Source of the DNA: an uncultured Myxococcales bacterium
GTDB lineage: Bacteria; Myxococcota; Myxococcia; Myxococcales; Myxococcaceae
Direction of reading: 5' to 3'
Assembly (NCBI GenBank): GCA_937980205.1
Contig: CALJKW010000051.1
Span: 186,001-250,000 of the forward strand
DNA: 64,000 nucleotides
Each line of letters starts with the position of its first letter. The stretch's first letter is position 1. The translations under genes and the position numbers were made by a program. The notes under the pieces are model-generated. The model did no database searches, was not told the DNA's origin, and saw nothing but the letters and a program-made list of their open reading frames with translations. Positions 50,837 to 58,569 of this stretch are shown here, piece by piece.

Positions 50837-51448
50837 TTACGTGCCGGAGGCCTTCCTCGTCTTCTCGGCTGCTTTGTCGAAGCCATCGTAGTGGCGAATC
50901 GCCTGATCGCCTACCGATTGGATGTGCTGGTTGTTGAGGTAGGCAGAGATGGGAGCCGCGACCAGCGGAACGCTCTTGCCAATCGAGTGAAGACCGCCCT
51001 TCGTGAGCAGGTACGAGGCGAGCTTCGCGAGCACCTTCGGGCTCGCGCGCTGCACCGGCCCGATGCCGTTCACGTAGCCGAACAGGTCGAGCAATTCGCC
51101 GCGCGAGCTCTCGGACTTGAGGTTCACTTTGTAGAGCGTCGCGATCTCGGTGATCAGCTGCAGCTGCAGGTACGTCATCACGATGAGGTCGGGCGGCACC
51201 GAGAGCACGCCGAAGATGCCGCTCACTCCGCCGATGAGTGAGGCCATCGTCTTCTTGTCGTCGATGAACCGCTGCGCGAGCTCTCGCGGGCCGGCGGAGG
51301 GGTACCGCTGCGTCAGGTCTTCGAGCTTTTTCTTGGCGCGCTCCGCGTCGCGCGACACGAGGTCGGACAGGCGCTGGTTACCGAGGCGCCGCAGGTTCGA
51401 TGGCGAAACCACCGACACCCGCTCTTTCAAATCGCTGAACAACGACAT
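50837..51448 (-). CDS. EcsC-like membrane-associated protein
   Basis: The protein is 203 residues. The central helices ASLIGGVSGIFGVLSVPPDLIVMTYLQLQLITEIATLY resemble the EcsC family core, with the PPDL turn between two hydrophobic helices; C-terminal VPLVAAPISAYLNNQHIQSVG is another typical segment. EcsC proteins accompany ABC transporters in Firmicutes but are also found alone; their biochemical function is not established. It is the third gene of a PilZ-lipoprotein-EcsC operon with a 1-nt gap to the lipoprotein stop, so c-di-GMP-dependent envelope modulation is possible. Confidence 0.7.
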   Translation of the reverse strand: MSLFSDLKERVSVVSPSNLRRLGNQRLSDLVSRDAERAKKKLEDLTQRYPSAGPRELAQRFIDDKKTMASLIGGVSGIFGVLSVPPDLIVMTYLQLQLITEIATLYKVNLKSESSRGELLDLFGYVNGIGPVQRASPKVLAKLASYLLTKGGLHSIGKSVPLVAAPISAYLNNQHIQSVGDQAIRHYDGFDKAAEKTRKASGT

Positions 51449-51449
51449 T

Positions 51450-51881
51450 TCAGTACCCGTTCTCCACGAGGTAGAGCTCGACGAGCGCGCCCTCTTCGAA
51501 CCAATACTGGTTCGACTCCTTCTTTGCCCACCGGGAGTTCGGGCGGGCGTCTTTGAGCTCGATGAGCAGCCTGCCGGTCGCGGTGTCGGCGACCGAGGCG
51601 CGCGCGAGGCAGCCGCCGCCCGGCTCTTCGCCGAAGCCGCCCTCGAGACACACCATGTCGCCGGTGGAGAGCTTCTTGATGTACACCTCGGCCAGGTAAG
51701 TGGCCTCGTCGCAGCGGCCGCGCGCGGCGCCCTTGCCGTACTTCTCGCAGACCTTCTCCTGCGGCGCGGGAATGATCGGCACGTTCTCGAAGATGCCGGC
51801 CGCTCCCCGGTCGCGGGTGGCGCGATTGTCGGTCAGGCAGGCCGAGCACAGCACCAACAACGCAAGAGCGGGCGATTTCAT
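51450..51881 (-). CDS. Putative lipoprotein, function unknown
   Basis: The protein is 143 residues. The signal peptide has a lipobox (LVLCSAC, Cys15). The mature part has four more cysteines (KVCEKYGKGAARGRC, MVCLEGG, GGGCLARAS) that could pair in the periplasm, and a beta-rich end (NQYWFEEGALVELYLVENG). I do not recognise the family. The ATG overlaps the PilZ gene stop (ATGA), and the EcsC-like gene follows directly, so these three are made together. Confidence 0.65.
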   Translation of the reverse strand: MKSPALALLVLCSACLTDNRATRDRGAAGIFENVPIIPAPQEKVCEKYGKGAARGRCDEATYLAEVYIKKLSTGDMVCLEGGFGEEPGGGCLARASVADTATGRLLIELKDARPNSRWAKKESNQYWFEEGALVELYLVENGY

Positions 51882-52210
51882 GCCGATTCACCGACGAACT
51901 TTTCGAGGGCCGCCTTGTCTATTGGGGCGAGGTCGAGAAAACGCACGCCCATTCCGAAGCTCTTGGTGTCGGGCACGTTCACCACCTCGCCGCGGCAGCG
52001 GATGGTGCGGGTCTCCCCCGGAATCGTGAAGGAGAGCTCGACCTCGACGCCGACCGCGTAGGGGATGGCGCGGTCGAAGAAGACGCCGCCGGTCGAGATG
52101 TCGCGGGTGCTCTGCAGCGAGAAGCCGCGGCCGTCGCGCACCTCGACGGCGATCGCCACGGTTCGGCGGCGTTCACGCCTGCGTTCGAGGGAGCCGGAGT
52201 CGATCGGCAC
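51878..52210 (-). CDS. PilZ domain protein (c-di-GMP receptor-like)
   Basis: The protein is 110 residues from a GTG. Both c-di-GMP-binding motifs are present: an Arg-rich RxxxR-type N-terminus (ERRRERRR, residues 9-16) and D-x-S-x-x-G (Asp37, Ser39, Gly42). The beta-barrel strands ELSFTIPGETRTIRCRGEVV and FGMGVRFLDL follow. It is a single-domain PilZ, a common adaptor in myxobacteria. It heads a three-gene operon with a lipoprotein and an EcsC-like protein, and a GGDEF gene lies downstream on the same strand. A TAAGGT box is 9 nt before the start, which has no Shine-Dalgarno sequence. Confidence 0.85.
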   Translation of the reverse strand: MPIDSGSLERRRERRRTVAIAVEVRDGRGFSLQSTRDISTGGVFFDRAIPYAVGVEVELSFTIPGETRTIRCRGEVVNVPDTKSFGMGVRFLDLAPIDKAALEKFVGESA

Positions 52211-52219
52211 GACGAGTGG

Positions 52220-52225
52220 ACCTTA
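52220..52225 (-). promoter_or_regulatory. TAAGGT -10-like box 9 nt before start codon
   Basis: On the minus strand TTTAGG, 18 nt, TAAGGT, CCACTCGTC and then the GTG at 52210. No Shine-Dalgarno sequence. It would start the PilZ-lipoprotein-EcsC operon just after the kinase operon's hairpin. Confidence 0.4.
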
Positions 52226-52271
52226 GAACAGAAGCCGCACGCGCCTAAAGCATGCGTTACGGTCCAGGAGC

Positions 52272-52294
52272 GTCGCGCCGCCTTGCGGTGCGAC
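52272..52294 (-). terminator. Hairpin after the kinase gene
   Basis: GTCGCGCCG (52272-52280) and CGGTGCGAC (52286-52294) form a 9-bp stem with one G-T pair and a 5-nt loop, 6 nt after the kinase stop codon. No T tract. It separates the sigma/kinase operon from the PilZ operon. Confidence 0.45.
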
Positions 52295-52300
52295 CCGCGG

Positions 52301-53236
52301 TCAGAACAGCAGCAGCACGAGCCGCAGCACGAGGTACGCGCCCAGCAGGCTCAGCACCACCGCGTTGCGCGAGGCGAACCGGGCGAGCTTCTCGAAGAGG
52401 GGCTCGTCGTAGGCCAGCACCGGCTCCTGGTCGAGGAAGCGGCCCACGTCGTCGGAGAGCTCTTGCGCGTTCGCGTAGCGCGCGGCCGGCACCTTCGACA
52501 TCGCCTTCGCGCAGATGGCGGCGACCGGCGGCGGGCCGTCGAGCCCACGCGGCGCGTCGGCGCTCGCCACCTTCGCGAGCACGTCCTTCGCGCTCGCGCC
52601 GTCGTACGGAGGCCGCCCGCTCACCAGCGCATACAGCAGCGCGCCCAGGCCGTAGACGTCGGACGCCTGCGTGACCGCTTCACCGCGCGCGGCTTCGGGC
52701 GCCATGTACGCGGGCGTGCCGAGCACGGTGCCGGGCGGCTCGGCGGCATCGGCGGGCCGGCGCGCGAGGCCCCAGTCCATGACGAGCGCTTCGCCGAACT
52801 CTCCGACCATGACGTTCTCGGGCTTCAGGTCGCGGTGGAGCACGTGCCGCGCGTGCGCGAACGCGACGGCCTCGCAGACGCGCTGGAAGAGCTTCAGGCG
52901 GCTTCGCACGTCGTGCGCGCGGGCCCACAGGTCGAGCCGCTCGCCTCTGACGAGCTTCATCACGTAGTAGACGCGGCCGTCGGGGAGCCTGCCGGAGTCG
53001 TGCACCGGCACGATGCCGGGGTGCTCGAGCTGGGCGATGACCTTCGCTTCCTTCGTCAGCTCGTGCGCCGAGACCTTCACCGCGACGTCGCGGTCGAGCT
53101 CGAGGTCCTTCGCGTGCCAGACCGAGCCCATGCCGCCGCGGCCGATGAGGCCGACGAGCTCGTAGCGCGTGCCGGCGAGGTCGGGCGCCTCGGTGACGTG
53201 CTCCACGTGCGAGAGCACGGTGTCGGAGAGGAACAC
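52301..53236 (-). CDS. Ser/Thr protein kinase with C-terminal membrane anchor
   Basis: The protein is 311 residues from a GTG one base after the sigma factor stop. The kinase domain fills residues ~25-280: GRGGMGSVW loop, VAVKVS lysine, HRDLKPEN catalytic loop, APEAA. The DFG motif reads DWG (VMDWGLARR), a conservative change seen in some active bacterial kinases. Near the C-terminus RFLDQEPVLAYDEPLFEKLARF leads into one hydrophobic helix (VVLSLLGAYLVLRLVLLLF) that ends the protein, so there is no extracytoplasmic sensor. The tight linkage to an ECF-like sigma matches kinase-associated sigma systems in which phosphorylation of the sigma replaces an anti-sigma factor. That function is inferred. 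Confidence 0.88.
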   Translation of the reverse strand: MFLSDTVLSHVEHVTEAPDLAGTRYELVGLIGRGGMGSVWHAKDLELDRDVAVKVSAHELTKEAKVIAQLEHPGIVPVHDSGRLPDGRVYYVMKLVRGERLDLWARAHDVRSRLKLFQRVCEAVAFAHARHVLHRDLKPENVMVGEFGEALVMDWGLARRPADAAEPPGTVLGTPAYMAPEAARGEAVTQASDVYGLGALLYALVSGRPPYDGASAKDVLAKVASADAPRGLDGPPPVAAICAKAMSKVPAARYANAQELSDDVGRFLDQEPVLAYDEPLFEKLARFASRNAVVLSLLGAYLVLRLVLLLF

Positions 53237-53237
53237 C

Positions 53238-53849
53238 TTAAGCCTCGTCCTCGAGCTCGGCTGCGCGCCGCTGCACGTGCACGCGCAAGAGCCGCCGCGC
53301 CTTCGCCAGGTGGTTCGTGACGGTGGTGACGGGCAGGCCGTGGCGGCGCGCGAGCTCGTCGTAGGTCGGCCGCGGGGGCTCGCGCAGGTCGTACTGCTCG
53401 AAGACGGCGAAGACGGTCGGCTCGAGCTCGGCCTTCAGCGCCTCGACGGCGGCGGCGAAGAGCTGCCGCTTCCACTCGCGGTCGAAGACCTGGTCGGGGT
53501 CATCGGGGGCAGCGGCGCGGTCGAGCTCTGCTTCCGCTTCCTGGAAGCTGACCTGCAGGACCTGCTTCTTCGCGTCGGTCTTGTGCCGGTCGAGGCAGAG
53601 CTTGAAGAAGGTGCGGAAGCGGGCCTTCGACGGGTCGTAGCCGGCGAAGAAGTCTCGCTCGAGGGCGCGGGCGAAGAACGACTGCACGGTGTCTTCGGCC
53701 TCCTGCGGCGACTGCTTCCACTTCAGCCGCAGGTGCTTGTAGGCGGGCTTCCAGTAGGCGGCGACCAGCGTCTCCCACGAGCGTTCGCGCTCTTTGGCGT
53801 CGTCGCTGCGGACGCCCTGCACGGCCGAACGGTGCGTGGTGGGAAACAA
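53238..53849 (-). CDS. ECF-like sigma factor paired with a Ser/Thr kinase
   Basis: The protein is 203 residues from a TTG (alternatively a GTG near 53820). Region 2 has AWKPAY-type and EAEDTVQSFFARALER segments followed by KARFRTFFKLCLDRHKTD. Region 4 is PTYDELARRHGLPVTTVTNHLAKARRLLRVHV, a clear helix-turn-helix. There is no anti-sigma gene; a kinase gene follows after one base, which is the arrangement of kinase-regulated ECF groups in Myxococcota, Planctomycetes and relatives. Upstream lies an AT-rich dyad (53841-53866) that also precedes the divergent small membrane protein gene, a likely target of the same sigma. Confidence 0.8.
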   Translation of the reverse strand: MFPTTHRSAVQGVRSDDAKERERSWETLVAAYWKPAYKHLRLKWKQSPQEAEDTVQSFFARALERDFFAGYDPSKARFRTFFKLCLDRHKTDAKKQVLQVSFQEAEAELDRAAAPDDPDQVFDREWKRQLFAAAVEALKAELEPTVFAVFEQYDLREPPRPTYDELARRHGLPVTTVTNHLAKARRLLRVHVQRRAAELEDEA

Positions 53850-53866
53850 TTAAAGGAATAATTCCC
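53841..53866. promoter_or_regulatory. AT-rich dyad between sigma factor and small membrane protein genes
   Basis: The 26-bp segment starts GGGAAACAATT and ends AATAATTCCC; its outer five bases pair perfectly and inner ones partly. It is strikingly AT-rich for this genome and overlaps the TTG of the sigma gene. A GGAA-type element on both strands would suit an ECF promoter or an operator. Confidence 0.4.
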
Positions 53867-53900
53867 CCCTCCCAATGGGCCCTCAAAGGAGAAACACACG

Positions 53901-54278
53901 ATGAATCGTCCGGTGATGGGTTTGCTGGTGGGCCTGGTGCTCGGAGCGGTCGACGGCCTGTCGTCGCTGGTCTCGTCTCCGGAGGTGCGGGACGAGCTCG
54001 CTGGCATCGTCCTCGGCTCGAGCTTCAAGGGCCTGCTCGCCGGCATCATCGTCGGCTTCATCGCGCGCAAGCTGCAGTCGACGAAGGTCGGAACGCTGGT
54101 CGGCGTCGGGGTGGCGTCGATCATCACCCTGCCCATCGCGCACCTGAACGCGCAGCACTACGGGCGGCCCGAGTACTACTGGAAGATCATGCTGCCCGGC
54201 GCGCTCGTCGGCGCCATCGTCGGCTACGTGGTGATGCGGTACGGGAAGGCGCCGGGTGCGGTGACGAAGCCGGCGTGA
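53901..54278 (+). CDS. Small membrane protein, function unknown
   Basis: The protein is 125 residues with a strong ribosome-binding site (AAAGGAG, 9 nt before ATG), one of few in the window. Three or four hydrophobic helices are visible (PVMGLLVGLVLGAVDGLSSL, FKGLLAGIIVGFIARKL, VGTLVGVGVASIITLPIAHL, MLPGALVGAIVGYVVM) with GxxxG packing motifs. No conserved catalytic residues are evident. It diverges from the sigma/kinase operon across an AT-rich dyad, so it may belong to that regulon. The family is unknown to me. Confidence 0.7.
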   Translation: MNRPVMGLLVGLVLGAVDGLSSLVSSPEVRDELAGIVLGSSFKGLLAGIIVGFIARKLQSTKVGTLVGVGVASIITLPIAHLNAQHYGRPEYYWKIMLPGALVGAIVGYVVMRYGKAPGAVTKPA

Positions 54279-54281
54279 GCT

Positions 54282-55235
54282 TCACACCTTCTCGGCCTGC
54301 ACCCGCCCGAACAGCCCCTCGGGCCGGAACAAGAGCACGATGATCAGGAACCCGAACGCGACGGCGTCGCGCCACGAGCTCGCGGTGTAGCCGGCGACGA
54401 ACTCTTCACAGAGGCCGAGCGCGAGCGCGCCGACGACGGCGCCGGGCACGTGGCCGATGCCGCCGATGACGGCGGCGACGAAGGCCTTCAGCCCCACCAT
54501 CAGCCCCATCATCGGCTCGATCTTCCGATCTTTGATGGCGTAGAGGGTGCCGGCGGTCGCGGCGAGCGCAGAGCCGAGCGCGAAGGTGAGCGCGATGACG
54601 CGATCGACGGGAATGCCCATCAGCGCGGCGGTGCGGTGATCGTGCGAGACGGCGCGCATCGCGCGGCCGAACTTCGTGCGGAAGACGAGGTACTGCAGGC
54701 CGATCATCAGCGCGGCGGCGATGGCGATGGAGAGCACCTGCCAGTTCCAGATGATGACGCCGTCGTCTTCTCCGCCGAGCGTGAGCCACTGCGAGCGGCT
54801 GATGATCTCGGGGAAGCGCCGCGAGGCCGCGCCGGGGAGGATGGTGAGGTCGTGCCCGCCGACGTTCACCGAGAGGTCGAGCTGGAAGCTGTAGGAGATC
54901 GCGAACGAGATGCCGATCGCGGTGATCAGCGCGGTGAGGCGCGGCCGCTCGCGCAAGGGCCGGTACGCGAAGCGCTCGATGGCGAGGCCGAGCAGCGCGC
55001 AGAACGTCATCGCCACCGCGAACACCAGCAGCGCGACCCACCAGGCGCCGAGCACGTCGCGGCCGAGCAGGAACGCGACCGCGTAGCCGACGTAGACGCC
55101 GACCATCATCACGTCGCCGTGGGCGAAGTTGATGAGCTTCAGCACGCCGTAGACCATCGTGTAGCCGAGGGCGACGAGCGCGTAGACGGTGCCGGCCGCG
55201 AGGCCGTTCAGGACGTGCTGGATGAAGGAGTACAA
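54282..55235 (-). CDS. livH: Branched-chain amino acid ABC transporter permease (LivH-type)
   Basis: The protein is 317 residues from a TTG. Eight or nine hydrophobic segments are present with the LivH signature VYGVLKLINFAHGDVMMVG, the coupling-loop region RAMRAVSHDHRTAALMGIPVDRVIALTFALGSALAATAG and C-terminal LLFRPEGLFG. It forms half of an inner-membrane channel for branched-chain amino acids or related compounds. The partner permease (LivM) and ATPases (LivG, LivF) do not follow: the next gene is convergent. The substrate-binding protein gene is two genes upstream with a DUF4142 gene between. The missing subunits must be elsewhere in the genome. Confidence 0.88.
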   Translation of the reverse strand: MYSFIQHVLNGLAAGTVYALVALGYTMVYGVLKLINFAHGDVMMVGVYVGYAVAFLLGRDVLGAWWVALLVFAVAMTFCALLGLAIERFAYRPLRERPRLTALITAIGISFAISYSFQLDLSVNVGGHDLTILPGAASRRFPEIISRSQWLTLGGEDDGVIIWNWQVLSIAIAAALMIGLQYLVFRTKFGRAMRAVSHDHRTAALMGIPVDRVIALTFALGSALAATAGTLYAIKDRKIEPMMGLMVGLKAFVAAVIGGIGHVPGAVVGALALGLCEEFVAGYTASSWRDAVAFGFLIIVLLFRPEGLFGRVQAEKV

Positions 55236-55264
55236 GCGCTTGAGGCGCGCTCATACACCGTTCG

Positions 55265-55762
55265 TCACCCCGCGGGCAGTTCCTCGTACAGCTTCTCGAG
55301 CTCGCGCTGGCTGTCGCGGTAGGTGGCCAGGGCCTTGTTCACCAGCCGCCGGAACGTCGGGTCGGCGTACTGCTCGCGCGTCCGCATCAGGAACGAGATG
55401 TTCTCCTTGTTGCTCTGCGCGACCCGGGCGAGGAACGCGGTGTCGAAGGCCGGGCCTTCGAGGCGTTCGAGCGGCTCGTTGCGGCCCGGCGGCGGTCGCT
55501 GGGGCAGCTCGATCTCGTTCGCCTTCGCGTAGTCGACGACCGCCCGGTCGAGCTCGCGCTCCTGCCTCGCGAGCAGCTCTCCGAAGCGGGTGATGGCGTC
55601 GTCGCGCGAGTTGTCGAGGGCGAGGTCCCCCCATTGGATTCGCTCGAGGCTCGCCGCGTGCAGCCGCTTCACGCAGTCGCTCGGGCTCACCAGCTCTGCG
55701 GCTGCTGCAGGGAGCGCCAGGAACAGAAGGGACAACAACACTGCGCCGCGGACACCGGCCAT
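55265..55762 (-). CDS. DUF4142-like exported helical protein
   Basis: The protein is 165 residues from ATG 55762; a longer upstream frame only covers the transporter gene's antisense. A signal peptide (AVLLSLLFLALPAAAAE) is followed by a four-helix-bundle-like domain: FGELLARQERELDRAVVDYAKAN, DTAFLARVAQSNKENISFL and ALATYRDSQRELEKLYEEL. That matches the DUF4142 pattern, a ferritin-like periplasmic family of unknown function. It is sandwiched between LivJ- and LivH-type genes, which is unusual; the small gaps (29 and 65 bp) suggest it shares their transcript. Confidence 0.65.
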   Translation of the reverse strand: MAGVRGAVLLSLLFLALPAAAAELVSPSDCVKRLHAASLERIQWGDLALDNSRDDAITRFGELLARQERELDRAVVDYAKANEIELPQRPPPGRNEPLERLEGPAFDTAFLARVAQSNKENISFLMRTREQYADPTFRRLVNKALATYRDSQRELEKLYEELPAG

Positions 55763-55827
55763 GGGACGTACCTCTGCCTGAAGACGTAACGGGCAGCAGG
55801 CGCGCGCGCAGCGGCCCGGCTTCGTCG

Positions 55828-57015
55828 CTACGGCTTCACGGTCGCGACGTAGCGGAACTTCCCGTCCTTCACCTGCAGCACCACCGCCGGCTTCTCGGCG
55901 TCGCGCTTCGCGTTCAGGGTGATGGCGCCGGCGACGCCGGGGAACTCCTTCGTCTGCGCGATGGCGTCGCGCAGGGCGGGGCCGTCGAGCGAAGCGGCGC
56001 GCTTCATCGCGTCGATGCCGACGCGCGCCGAGTCGTAGCCGAGCGCCGCGAGCGAGTCGGGGATGACCTTGTACTTCTCCTGGTACTTCTTGATGAAGTT
56101 CTGCACGAGCGGCGACGGGTCTTCGGCGGAGTAGTGGTTCGACACGTACGAGCCTTCGATGGCCTTGCCGCCGAGCTCGAACAGCGGGGGGCCGTCCCAC
56201 CCGTCGCCGCCCATCAGCACCGTCTTGAGGCCGAGCTCCTCGGCCTGCTGCGCGATGGCTCCGACGTCGTTGTAGTAGCCGGGGATGTAGAGGCCCTGCG
56301 GCTTGAGCTTCTTGATCGCCGTCAGCTGCGCGCGGAAGTCGCTGTCGCCCTGGCTGTACGACTCGGTGCCGACGACCTTGCCGCCCATCTCGGTGAACTT
56401 GCGCTCGAACACCTCGGTGAGCCCCACCGAATACGCGCTCTTCACGTCCTTCAGCATCGCCGCCGTGTTGAACTTGAGCTCCTCGCGCGCGAACTTCGCC
56501 ATCACGTAGCCCTGGAACGGGTCGATGAAGCAGACGCGGAAGATGTAGTCGCCGACCTGGGTGACCGACTCGGCCGTGGACGACGGGGTGATCATCGGCA
56601 CCTTCGCCGCCTGCGCCTTCGGCGCCATCGCGAGCGAGTTCGACGAGGCCACCTCGCCGAGGATCAGCTTCACCTTGTCCTGCGTGAGCAGGCGCGTCAC
56701 CGCGCTCGCCGCCTCTTCCGGCTTGCTCTGATCATCGTAGACGCGGACCGCGAGCTTCTTGCCCTGCACGCCGCCGGCCTCGTTCGCCTCTTCGACGGCC
56801 AGGTCGATGCCGTTGCGCGTCGAGATGCCGAACGCCGCCTGCGCGCCGGTCAGGCTGCCGACCTCGCCGATCAGGATGACGTCGTCACCCGCCGGAGCCG
56901 CCGCCGCCGCCGTCGCGGCGTCGGGGTTGGCCTTCGGCGCCTCCGTCGGGGTCGTCGTCTTCTTCTCACACGCAACGAGAGCGACACACAGCACGGCCCA
57001 GGAGAGCTTTCGCAT
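55828..57015 (-). CDS. livJ: ABC transporter substrate-binding lipoprotein (LivJ-type)
   Basis: The protein is 395 residues. The lipobox is ALVAC (Cys16), followed by a Thr/Pro/Ala linker. The Leu/Ile/Val-binding fold starts with ILIGEVGSLTGAQAAFG, ISTRNGIDLAVEEANEAGG and VRVYDDQSKPEEAASAVTRLL. The hinge regions VPMITPSSTAESVTQ and GDGWDGPPLFE follow. It captures a branched-chain amino acid or similar ligand on the periplasmic side and delivers it to a Liv permease. It is anchored to the membrane rather than free as in E. coli. A hybrid histidine kinase gene ends 9 nt upstream, so regulation by that system or co-transcription is possible. TATGAG precedes the ATG by 8 nt. Confidence 0.9.
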   Translation of the reverse strand: MRKLSWAVLCVALVACEKKTTTPTEAPKANPDAATAAAAAPAGDDVILIGEVGSLTGAQAAFGISTRNGIDLAVEEANEAGGVQGKKLAVRVYDDQSKPEEAASAVTRLLTQDKVKLILGEVASSNSLAMAPKAQAAKVPMITPSSTAESVTQVGDYIFRVCFIDPFQGYVMAKFAREELKFNTAAMLKDVKSAYSVGLTEVFERKFTEMGGKVVGTESYSQGDSDFRAQLTAIKKLKPQGLYIPGYYNDVGAIAQQAEELGLKTVLMGGDGWDGPPLFELGGKAIEGSYVSNHYSAEDPSPLVQNFIKKYQEKYKVIPDSLAALGYDSARVGIDAMKRAASLDGPALRDAIAQTKEFPGVAGAITLNAKRDAEKPAVVLQVKDGKFRYVATVKP

Positions 57016-57024
57016 GGCCGCGGC

Positions 57025-58569
57025 TCATAGAGCCTCGCCCCTGTTGATGCAACGGTTCACCAGGAGTCTCAGCTCGCGCGCGTCGAACGGTTTCTCGAGG
57101 CGCGGGTTCGCGGTCAGCTCGAAGAACGCGCGCGACGACGGCGTGAAGGACGCGGCGGTGAGGAACACCATGCGCTTCGCGATGGCCGGCTCGATGCGGT
57201 GCAGCTCCCAGTACAGATCGAGGCCGGACATCTGCGGCATCATCACGTCGCAGAGGATGAGGTCGTACCGCTCGCCGGCCTTGATCCGCTCGAGCGCGGC
57301 CTGGCCCGACGTCACCACGTCGACGTCGTGCTGCGCGACGAGGATGCGGCGAACGAACGTGCCCACCATCGGCTCGTCGTCGACGCTCAAGAGGCGGCCG
57401 CGCTTGTTCGGCAGCTCGTCGCCGCCGCCGAGCGGAGCGGAGACGAGCGTCACACCCGCAGAGGCCGGCAGTGTGACGGTGAACGTCGCCCCGCGCCCGC
57501 GCTCGCTGCGCGCGGTGAGCGTGCCGCCCATCGACGTCACGATCTGGTGGGCGATCGACAGCCCCAGGCCCATGCCTTCGCCGGTCGGCTTCGTCGAGAA
57601 GAACGGGTCGAAGATGCGCTGCAGGTCCTCGGGCGGAATGCCGACGCCGGTGTCGCTGACCTCGATCTCGACGCGGCCCTCCGAGACGTTGCGCGCGGTG
57701 ACGCGAATCTCGTGCTGATCGGGCTGCCCCTCGGGAATCGCCTGCGCGGCGTTCGTCAGCAGGTTGAGGAACACCTGGCCCAGGCGCGCGTCGTTGCCGT
57801 TCACGGGCGCGACCGCCTCGATGTGCTTGGCGAGCTTCGCGCGCTGGCCGATCTCGCTCGAGGCCATGCGCAGCGACAGCTCGAGCACCTGCTGCACGTT
57901 CACCGGTCCGGTCGCGTCGCGCTCGGAGTTCCGCGCGAACACCTTGAGGTCCCGGATGATGCCCTTCACGCGGTCGCACGCCGCGGCAGCGTCTTCGAGC
58001 TCCTCTCTGAGGTGGCCGACCACCTCGGGGGCGACGTCGCGCCTGGCGAGCTCTGAGACGTCTTCGATGGCGAGCTGCAGGTTCACGAGCACCGCGGCGA
58101 GCGGGTTGTTGATCTCGTGGGCGAGGCCCGACGCGAGGGTGCCCACCGAGGTGAGGCGGTCGGCGAGCAGCAGCTGCTGCTGAATCGTCGAGCGCACCCG
58201 CTCGGCCGAAGCGCGCTCGTCGGCCTCGCGCTGCAGCTGGTCGTTGGCGGAGTGCAGCCTCATCTGCGCCGTCGTCTCGCGGCAGACGACCGCCACGCGC
58301 TGCCCCACCGGGTAGACCGAGACGGCGAAGTGCCGCTGCTGGCCGCCGACCTCGAAGCTCTCGTCCGAGAGCACCGGCTGGCCCGAGGCGCGCGCGCGGT
58401 CGTAGAGCGGCTTCCAGTGCGTGTCTTCGGCGAACGTGGCCGGCACGAGCTTGCGGTACGACGCGTTCGACCAGCCCAGCCTGCCGTCGGCGTCGATGAT
58501 CCACATCGGCAGCGAAGCGTTCTCGGCGACCGCTGCGAGCAGCAGCGAGAGCTCGTCGGGAGGAATCAT
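57025..58569 (-). CDS. Hybrid sensor histidine kinase (PAS, HisKA, HATPase, receiver)
   Basis: The protein is 514 residues, soluble. A PAS-like domain (~15-100; PMWIIDADGRLGWSNASYRKL) is followed by a short coiled coil. The HisKA helix has LASGLAHEINNPLAAV (phospho-acceptor His151). The ATPase domain shows N (NLLTNAAQAIP), DTGVGIP (G1), FDPFFSTK (F) and GMGLGLSIAHQIV (G2) boxes. A C-terminal receiver has SVDDEP, CDVMMP (Asp ~441) and KPFDA. It could autophosphorylate and pass phosphate to its own receiver. The ATG overlaps the stop of an AGMO-like gene (ATGA). No separate response regulator gene is adjacent. The signal is probably cytosolic. Confidence 0.93.
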   Translation of the reverse strand: MIPPDELSLLLAAVAENASLPMWIIDADGRLGWSNASYRKLVPATFAEDTHWKPLYDRARASGQPVLSDESFEVGGQQRHFAVSVYPVGQRVAVVCRETTAQMRLHSANDQLQREADERASAERVRSTIQQQLLLADRLTSVGTLASGLAHEINNPLAAVLVNLQLAIEDVSELARRDVAPEVVGHLREELEDAAAACDRVKGIIRDLKVFARNSERDATGPVNVQQVLELSLRMASSEIGQRAKLAKHIEAVAPVNGNDARLGQVFLNLLTNAAQAIPEGQPDQHEIRVTARNVSEGRVEIEVSDTGVGIPPEDLQRIFDPFFSTKPTGEGMGLGLSIAHQIVTSMGGTLTARSERGRGATFTVTLPASAGVTLVSAPLGGGDELPNKRGRLLSVDDEPMVGTFVRRILVAQHDVDVVTSGQAALERIKAGERYDLILCDVMMPQMSGLDLYWELHRIEPAIAKRMVFLTAASFTPSSRAFFELTANPRLEKPFDARELRLLVNRCINRGEAL

